From: Hepatocystis sp. ex Piliocolobus tephrosceles
Taxonomy: Eukaryota; Apicomplexa; Aconoidasida; Haemosporida; Plasmodiidae
Direction of reading: 5' to 3'
Assembly: GCA_902459845.2 (NCBI GenBank)
Contig: CABPSV020000368.1
Coordinates: 1-13,474 of the forward strand
Length of the DNA stretch: 13,474 bases
Below, one piece after another: positions 8,079 to 13,474 of this stretch; positions within the stretch are counted from its first letter, which is position 1, and each line of letters opens with the position of its first letter. The notes under the pieces are model-generated. The model searched no databases. It was not told the origin of the DNA and saw only the letters and a program-made list of their open reading frames with translations. Position numbers and translations under genes: made by a program.

Positions 8079-8118
8079 ATTCATGGATTCATACATTCAT
8101 ACATTTATGCATTTATAT
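8079..8118. repeat. 8-nt minisatellite, five copies, upstream of VTA1
   Basis: Five adjacent units fit [C/G]ATT[C/T]AT[A/G]: CATTCATG, GATTCATA, CATTCATA, CATTTATG, CATTTATA. They are followed by TATAAAA. The array lies about 100 bases before the VTA1 start, in its presumed promoter or 5' UTR. Confidence 0.8.
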
Positions 8119-8217
8119 ATAAAACCGCTGTCTCACATATATAAATATATTTATGTATACGTGTCGGTCCAATTACCACTGTTTAAAATAAAAAGTAAGA
8201 AATAAAAAAAAAAAAAA

Positions 8218-9715
8218 ATGGATGACACAAACGAAAGTATTTCAAATGATAAAGGGCTAAATATGAAGATTATCCAGTTTATATTAAAAAAGTCAGAAGA
8301 GTTAGAGAAAGAACATTTGTTAGGTATGTTAAAAATATATATGAGTCAATATTGTACGAAAAAGGAAGGCGAAAAAAAATAAGATACATCGACAAATAAG
8401 CAAATATACTTCGCTGTTAATGTTTCTTTTTTTCTTTTTTCTTTTTTTTTATTTTATTATACTTAATAATATGACACATATACATATTTATATATAAAGA
8501 ACAAAAAACGTGCAACAATTTGTTTTCTTATATATTTTTTCCTTTTTTATTATAGTTTCATTTCTATGCACACTCTACATTGTCGAGCAGTTAAGCGAGT
8601 ATATGAAAAAGAGCAAGGTAGATACAGGTATAAGGAAACAGTCTTAAAAAGAAAAATCACCCAACGGTGCATACATATATATATATATACATTTAATTCA
8701 TAAATACACTTTGGTCATTCTTTTTTCTTGAATTAATGAAGAGACGAAACAAATTTTAATAAAATGTTTAGATAAAGCGGAGAAAACTAGACCTTTATTT
8801 GATAAGCTGGATTATAATAAGTTAGCTGTTTTTTGCGAAGGTAAAAAAAAAAAAAAAAAAAAAAAAAAATAGGAACAGCTTGTACAGTATAGGTATGATA
8901 ATATATATATATATATATATGCACAATTGCACCGTTTTAGGCCTATTTGCAGCAGCTGATAAAAATGATCGCACCAATAAAATAGATAAAAGAACATTAA
9001 GGATGTTTTTTTCATGTAAAATTTTTTATGAAATATTAAATCATTTTAGAACATTAAATGAAGAAGAAAAAAAAAAATTGATATATGCGAAATATAAAAC
9101 TGTATATATTCAAAAGTGTTTTGAAAATAATATAGAGCCAAAGCCAGGTTCTCCAGTACGAGAAACAAAAGAAGAGTCCAGTTCAGGTAAATTTGCATTT
9201 TTATAACACTTTATAGTTGTTTATTTATTTATTTATTTTTTTTTTTTTTGTATGTTCTTATGTAAATCAAATATATGTATACATATACATATGCATATAG
9301 ATACACGTGTAGTACTCACTTATATGTTGCATTTGTTGTTCCACATAGATTCAGAAAAAATAGATAAATCAAATGTTAATGAAATAGAAATGCCAAGGAT
9401 ATACGATAATATTTGGAATGATGATTATAACACATATAAAATCGAACAAAATAATTTTACAAAGGACCAATATGAAATTACACCAAGTTAAAACAATATA
9501 TGTGTATATATCTATATATATGTGTAAATGTACTTATACGTGTATACACATATGTTCGTTTTTTTTTTTTTTTTTTTTTTTATTGTCTTAACAGGTAGTA
9601 ATAAAATTAGTGACAAACAAATAGATTTTACGTTAAGTTTAAAACATGCTCAATACGCTGTAAATGGTTAGGAAATTTTGCAAAGGCACAATGACACGTT
9701 ATGTACATGTATGTA

Positions 9716-9762
<47 letters not shown>

Positions 9763-9870
9763 GCATATACATATTTGTTTTCTTTTGCTATTTTTTTAGC
9801 GCTAATGTTTGAAGATCTTAAGACCGCAACACACGAATTAAAAACTGCCTTGAGTTACTTAGGTGAGTGA
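8218..9870 (+). CDS. VTA1: VTA1/LIP5 homologue, VPS4 ATPase cofactor (seven exons)
   Basis: My splice model: exons 8218-8323, 8556-8627, 8742-8840, 8941-9186, 9349-9486, 9595-9666 and 9800-9870, giving 267 residues plus TGA. Introns are 100-232 nt, each GT...AG (donors GTATGT, GTATAA, GTAAAA, GTAAAT, GTTAAA, GTTAGG), all phase 1, and coding length closes exactly (804 nt). The joined N-terminal half follows the Vta1 fold: KKSEELEKEHLL, then LCTLYIVEQLSE, then GLFAAADKNDR...KRTLRMFFSC, then KYKTVYIQKCFENNIEPKPG, matching human LEQAEELEKRDPV, YCRLYAVEQ, LFLYADNEDRAGRFNK and KATYIHNCLKNGETPQAG. The last 35 or so residues (LKHAQYAVNALMFEDLKTA) match the VSL domain, which dimerises VTA1 and binds VPS4. 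Known role: stimulates VPS4 disassembly of ESCRT-III, via VPS60 binding to the N-terminal domain. An in-frame TAA at 8203 precedes the ATG. Family call is firm; exon edges are inferred. Confidence 0.9.
8843..8869. repeat. Long A run at the 5' end of VTA1 intron 3
   Basis: Immediately after the GT of the third intron donor, an uninterrupted run of roughly 27 A precedes TAGGAAC. It breaks any read-through frame and explains why this exon junction is easily missed. Confidence 0.85.
9719..9757. repeat. AT dinucleotide microsatellite in VTA1 intron 6
   Basis: About 19 AT repeats, followed by ACATATGCATATACATAT, lie inside the last intron between the donor at 9667 and the acceptor ending 9799. Its translation as tyrosine/isoleucine is not coding. 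Confidence 0.9.
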
Positions 9871-9945
9871 GTAGGGTTTTCAGCTATTATGTATAACTTA
9901 ATATAATACCACTGCTATGTACGCATTGGGTATATATTTCATTGG

Positions 9946-9948
<3 letters not shown>

Positions 9949-9985
<37 letters not shown>
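9949..9985. repeat. 37-base A homopolymer downstream of VTA1
   Basis: Uninterrupted A37 lies about 80 bases after the VTA1 stop, plausibly in the 3' UTR or an intron following the alternative donor at 9863. Confidence 0.9.
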
Positions 9986-9986
<1 letters not shown>

Positions 9987-10404
9987 ATTCATATAAATAT
10001 GTACCATTCATGGTGTGCTTGTGGTTACTCAACTAGTAATAAAACTTTTTTTTTATTCACCAAGTCTCAACTCAATACATATGTAAAAAATCTCATTTTA
10101 TATGAAAGGTTTATTCCTTTTTATGCTCAGTTATTATTATAATAATTTTTTTTTTTTTTTTTTTGTTGTTGTTATTGTCACCATTTACATGTTATTAATT
10201 ATTATTTTTTTACGTAAGTATGTTTGGTTACATAATTAGTGCAGTTTTTTCTTTTACATTTCGTGTTATTATATATCTATCTACATACATAATATATGTG
10301 AACATGAGGGATACCCAGATGTATACATAGTATGTTTTTGCTTATACATTTAAAAATTAAAAACACACATTAAAAAATAAGATAAAACATAAAATATAAT
10401 AAAC

Positions 10405-10442
10405 TTATTTATTTATTTATTTATTTATTTTATTTATTTATT
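10405..10442. repeat. ATTT tetranucleotide microsatellite
   Basis: Seven or more ATTT units run from about 10405, with one TATT interruption near 10430, passing into a T run that ends at TGGC. Confidence 0.85.
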
Positions 10443-10480
10443 TTTTTTTTTGGCTATAAGCTTTTATATTATACTGACTG

Positions 10481-10608
10481 TACGAACTCGGTCTTCTCTG
10501 GTTCGCTAATTTCTATTGTCATATAAATTTTATATTACTGAAGTATAAAAAGTATTTTTCATGTAGTATTTACTTTTATACTTCGATTAAAAAATAAAGG
10601 AGTTCGTA
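10481..10608. other. Nested inverted repeats, candidate structured RNA
   Basis: A perfect 9-bp outer stem pairs TACGAACTC (10481-10489) with GAGTTCGTA (10600-10608). Inside it, GAAGTATAAAAAGTA (10540-10554) pairs with TACTTTTATACTTC (10571-10584) as a 14-bp stem with one bulged A and a 16-nt loop. The small palindrome ATATAAATTTTATAT (10521-10535) lies between. The left segment 10475-10510 is much more GC-rich than its surroundings. A competing 5-bp pairing joins CGAAC (10483-10487) with GTTCG (10501-10505). No snoRNA boxes, tRNA B box or Pol III terminator fit convincingly. It could be an ncRNA, a UTR element or chance structure. Confidence 0.35.
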
Positions 10609-10632
10609 AAAAAAAAAAAAAAAAAAAAAAAA
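10608..10632. repeat. 25-base A homopolymer abutting the inverted-repeat element
   Basis: The run begins with the last base of the 10481-10608 outer stem and ends before TGACATC. Confidence 0.9.
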
Positions 10633-11308
10633 TGACATCACACAAATCATTAATTAATATCTCTACTATGTTTACATTACTATAAATAATACGATAATTG
10701 CTTTATGTATTAGTTTTTGCCCCCTGGTTATCGTGGGTTAACTTTTTGTTTCATTTTAGATTTGTTGTTACTATTTAAAAAAAAAAAAAAAGTAAAGCTC
10801 AAGAGGTTGAAAAGGTTGAAAAAGGGGTAAAAAAAAAAAAAAAAAAAACTTTAAGGTAAAAGTGACATAGTGCAATGTAAACAGAGAAATTCAGGATTGT
10901 TTACGAGTAAAATGAATATATAAATATATATGCATATTTTGTTACTGCTTACATATGTAATTTTTTTTTTTTTTTTATTTATTATTGTAATGCAACATAT
11001 CGTAAGCAAATTGTAAGCAATAGTTTTAAACTTCAAGAAAAAAAAAAAAAAAAGATGATAATAATAATAATAATAAAAATATATATATACTTTTTTTTAT
11101 ATTTTATTTTTTGTAAAGTTTTGTAATTACGTAAACAACGATAAAAAGGCAGTTTTAAATAAAAATATAGGTACATGTATGTATTAGTATGTAAGTATAT
11201 ATGTAAAAACATAAAAGTATAAACTTGTTTATAAATTTGTGACCCATCTATATAATTTATGTGTGCTATAGAACATATACAATAAGCACGTATATATAAA
11301 TATAAGCA

Positions 11309-11333
11309 CTTATATATATATATATATATATAT
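11309..11333. repeat. TA dinucleotide microsatellite upstream of AspRS
   Basis: About 11-12 TA units lie roughly 95 bases before the first AspRS ATG, within the expected promoter or 5' UTR. Confidence 0.85.
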
Positions 11334-11426
11334 GTACATTCATATTTATCATAGTAGCTTCTCCTTTATCTTATTCAAAAAAAAAAAAAAAAAAAACAGT
11401 ACGAACAACGTGACCGGCATAGTAGC

Positions 11427-13412
11427 ATGCTAAGATTTCATATAACAAAAATAAATAAATCAGTTTTTACAAATAATATAAATATAAAAAGTTTTATTTC
11501 AAAAAATTTTATTCTTTTTGATTTAACCAAAGTAGTACATACAATTAAAAGTACGAATTTTTTGATTTTTAAAAGACATTTAACATTTTGTACAAAAATA
11601 ATGGATCCAGAAAAAGAAAAAAACAACGAAGAAATAAAAAATAATGTATTAAATGAAGTTGATAAAAAGAAAGAAAAGAAGTTAGCAAAGTTAGCAGAAA
11701 AAGAAAAAAAATTAGCAAAAAAAGCAGAAAGAGAACAATTGAAAAATGAAGCAACAAAAGTGATAGAGTATATAAGTGAAGATATAAATAAAGATAATTA
11801 TGGATATATTAATGTAAAAAAAATAAAAGAAGTTATGCCAAATATTGAATTACATAATTTAGAAGAAATATATAATGTTTTATTAAAAATTGATCAAGAG
11901 ATTGTTGGTGATGGTATTAATGTAAAAAGAGAAGACGTTGGAGCAGAAAACATTGGAACAAAAAACATTGGAGCTAAAGATGTTGAAATAAATGAAAGTA
12001 ATGCACAAAATGGAATCACAACTTGTTTTAAGGATACTCTGAGTTATAATATAAAAGAACAAAAAAATATTTGGGTAAGAGGACGTATACATGATATAAG
12101 ATGTAAAGGATCATTAGCTTTCATTGTTTTGCGATATAAAATATATACATTGCAATGTATATTAGATATTAAAAACATTAATAATGATAAAAATATGATA
12201 AAATGGTTAAATCATATAACATTAGAATCTATTGTAGATATATATGGTAAATTAATAAAACCTAGTATACCTATTGAAAGTACAAACATAAAATACGAAA
12301 TTCATGTCAATAAATTGTTTTGTATAAGTAAAACAAGTAAGGACTTACCTTTTTTATTAAAAGATGCAAATATGAAAGAGACATCTCAAGAAGGTAGTAT
12401 AAAAGTAAATCAAGATAACAGACTTAATAATAGATGTATAGATTTACGTACTCATGCAAATTATAGTATTTTTGTTTTACAATCGGAAATTTGTAATATT
12501 TTTAGAGAATATCTAAATAAATATAATTTTATTGAAATACATACACCTAAATTATTGGGTGAAAGTAGTGAAGGTGGAGCAACTGCATTTAAATTAAATT
12601 ATTTTGATAAAAATGGTTATTTGGCCCAATCTCCACAATTATACAAACAAATGTGTATTAATGCAGGATTTGATAGAGTATATGAAGTAGCTCCTGTATT
12701 TAGAGCAGAAAACAGTAATACATATCGACACTTATGTGAATATGTATCATTAGATATAGAAATGACATATAAATATGATTACATGGAAAATGTATATTTT
12801 TATGATTCTATGTTTCAATATATTTTTACACAGTTAAGTACATTACAAAAAAATAAAATGTTAATAAATATTATAAAAGAGCAATATCCATCTGATGATT
12901 TTGTTTGGATTGAAAAAACACCTATATTTACATATGAAGAAGCAATAAAAATGTTAATAAAAAATAATAAATTAAACTTAGATGAAAAAGATATATTTAC
13001 TTATGACATGTCAACAGATATGGAAAAAGAATTAGGAAAAATAGTTAAAAATTTATACAAAACTGATTATTATATTATTATCAACTTTCCTTCTAGTTTA
13101 AGACCATTTTATACAATGTATGATGAAAAAAATAAAAAAATTTCACATTCATACGATTTTTTTATGAGAGGTGAAGAGATACTATCTGGTGCTCAACGAA
13201 TTAGTGATGTTAATATTTTAATTGATAACATTAAACGATTTAATTTAGATGTTAATAAATTAAATTTTTACATTGATTCTTTTGCATATTCTTCTTTTCC
13301 TCATTCCGGCTGTGGTATAGGATTAGAGAGAGTGCTTATGCTTTTTCTCGGCCTCAATAACATTAGAAAAACCTCTTTGTTTCCTAGAGACCCCAAGCGT
13401 TTGACACCATAA
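11427..13412 (+). CDS. Aspartate--tRNA ligase (class II), plasmodial type with N-terminal appendix
   Basis: Charges tRNA-Asp with aspartate using ATP. Single exon, 661 residues to TAA. Order: basic extension 1-58; second in-frame ATG at Met59 (11601-11603); lysine-rich helix about 80-107, the expected RNA-binding appendix; 5-residue repeats 170-189; OB-fold anticodon domain from about 213 (IWVRGRIHDIRCKGS); class II catalytic core to the end. Visible core elements: motif 1 Pro374, ESSEGGA 379-385, QSPQLYKQM from 401, motif 2 FRAEN with Arg426 and Glu428, RPFYTM 559-564, GEEILSGAQR 582-591, motif 3 GIGLER with Arg635, and the family-typical C-terminus FPRDPKRLTP. The closest match is cytosolic eukaryotic/archaeal AspRS, not the bacterial/apicoplast type. 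P. falciparum AspRS is reported with two usable starts (626 or 577 residues), mostly the shorter. Here Met59 lies in AAAATAATGG, a better Plasmodium start context than the first ATG (GTAGCATGC). Confidence 0.97.
   Translation: MLRFHITKINKSVFTNNINIKSFISKNFILFDLTKVVHTIKSTNFLIFKRHLTFCTKIMDPEKEKNNEEIKNNVLNEVDKKKEKKLAKLAEKEKKLAKKAEREQLKNEATKVIEYISEDINKDNYGYINVKKIKEVMPNIELHNLEEIYNVLLKIDQEIVGDGINVKREDVGAENIGTKNIGAKDVEINESNAQNGITTCFKDTLSYNIKEQKNIWVRGRIHDIRCKGSLAFIVLRYKIYTLQCILDIKNINNDKNMIKWLNHITLESIVDIYGKLIKPSIPIESTNIKYEIHVNKLFCISKTSKDLPFLLKDANMKETSQEGSIKVNQDNRLNNRCIDLRTHANYSIFVLQSEICNIFREYLNKYNFIEIHTPKLLGESSEGGATAFKLNYFDKNGYLAQSPQLYKQMCINAGFDRVYEVAPVFRAENSNTYRHLCEYVSLDIEMTYKYDYMENVYFYDSMFQYIFTQLSTLQKNKMLINIIKEQYPSDDFVWIEKTPIFTYEEAIKMLIKNNKLNLDEKDIFTYDMSTDMEKELGKIVKNLYKTDYYIIINFPSSLRPFYTMYDEKNKKISHSYDFFMRGEEILSGAQRISDVNILIDNIKRFNLDVNKLNFYIDSFAYSSFPHSGCGIGLERVLMLFLGLNNIRKTSLFPRDPKRLTP
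11934..11993 (+). repeat. 15-bp in-frame repeat in AspRS (DVGAE-like x4)
   Basis: Four 15-base units encode DVGAE, NIGTK, NIGAK and a diverged DVEIN (residues 170-189), between the lysine-rich appendix and the anticodon-binding domain. The human enzyme has nothing comparable there. Confidence 0.8.
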
Positions 13413-13474
13413 CGGTGTTACTCGTCTGTGCATATATATATATATATATATATGTATGCATATAAAGCCTGTGC
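13413..13474. other. 3' flank of AspRS with TA microsatellite
   Basis: Sixty-two bases remain after the stop codon, including about ten TA units near 13432-13453. Nothing else is recognisable before the window ends. Confidence 0.7.

Larger units (their letters stand above)
7166..8217. other. Intergenic region between VPS51 and VTA1
   Basis: About 1.05 kb without a gene that I can support. It holds the presumed VPS51 3' UTR (AATAAA-type motif near 7607), a T39/A34 palindrome, A/G homopolymer blocks at 7463-7556, T and A runs near 7838-7905, an 8-nt minisatellite at 8079-8118, and a TATA-rich, A-ending leader before the VTA1 ATG. Short readings such as 7215-7463 translate homopolymers and are not credible genes. 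Confidence 0.8.
9871..11426. other. Intergenic region between VTA1 and AspRS
   Basis: About 1.56 kb without a supported protein gene. Contents: A37 at 9949-9985, T run near 10147-10164, (ATTT)n at 10405-10442, the nested inverted repeats 10481-10608, A25 at 10608-10632, a purine-rich A/G block 10770-10849, a T run near 10961-10976, (ATA)n at 11056-11078, TA repeat 11309-11333 and A20 at 11377-11396 just before the AspRS start. The AspRS promoter and 5' UTR must lie in the right-hand part. No tRNA cloverleaf was found by eye. Confidence 0.8.

Noticed and set aside
8218..8380. Stand-alone 54-codon ORF from the VTA1 start to TAA at 8378
   Set aside because: The reading after G8323 does not resemble Vta1, whereas splicing at GTATGT joins two segments that match the family. 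It could only be an intron-retained product.
10475..10520. Possible tRNA because of GGTTCG near 10500
   Set aside because: The bases after GGTTCG do not continue as a B box, and no acceptor, D and anticodon arms can be drawn at the right spacing.
10851..11036. Minus-strand 61-residue reading in the intergenic region
   Set aside because: It contains a homopolymer-derived lysine run and no recognisable domain, with nothing suggesting coding composition.
11438..12092. Minus-strand readings within AspRS
   Set aside because: They are phenylalanine/leucine-rich shadows of the lysine/asparagine-rich appendix. AspRS identity of the plus frame is certain.

Overview
The window looks like nuclear chromosomal DNA of a malaria parasite (Plasmodium or a close haemosporidian). 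The evidence is strong A+T bias, very long A/T homopolymers between and inside genes, asparagine/lysine-rich low-complexity insertions in otherwise conserved eukaryotic proteins, short introns with T-rich acceptors, and an aspartyl-tRNA synthetase with the plasmodial N-terminal appendix and two in-frame starts. A P. malariae- or P. ovale-like genome is my guess; the species cannot be fixed from the sequence alone.

Layout. (1) 1 to about 1703, minus strand: a large protein-coding exon that runs off the left edge. It has no stop codon in its frame from base 2 to 1825, and carries two in-frame tandem repeat arrays (4-residue and 5-residue units). Its function is not recognised and its 5' end is unresolved. 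(2) 1787-7165, plus: a single-exon gene for a 1792-residue VPS51-like protein (GARP/EARP tether subunit), conserved at both ends and inflated by low-complexity inserts and several in-frame minisatellites. (3) 7166-8217: an intergenic region with a T39/A34 near-perfect palindrome and long A tracts. (4) 8218-9870, plus: a seven-exon gene that I reconstruct as VTA1/LIP5, the cofactor of the ESCRT-III-disassembling ATPase VPS4. All six introns are phase 1. (5) 9871-11426: an intergenic region with microsatellites, homopolymers and a compact set of nested inverted repeats at 10481-10608 that could be a structured RNA. (6) 11427-13412, plus: complete aspartyl-tRNA synthetase, 661 residues from the first ATG or 603 from the second. 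(7) 13413-13474: a short 3' flank with a TA microsatellite.

The three plus-strand genes are co-oriented, each with its own flanking region. VPS51 (endosome-to-Golgi tethering) and VTA1 (ESCRT-III/VPS4 cycle) both act in endosomal membrane traffic. Parasites transcribe genes singly, so the adjacency need not imply co-regulation; AspRS is cytosolic translation housekeeping. The most useful observations are the VTA1 reconstruction, the minus-strand gene with its problematic 5' end abutting VPS51, possible VTA1 isoforms lacking the VPS4-binding tail, and the 10481-10608 structure.
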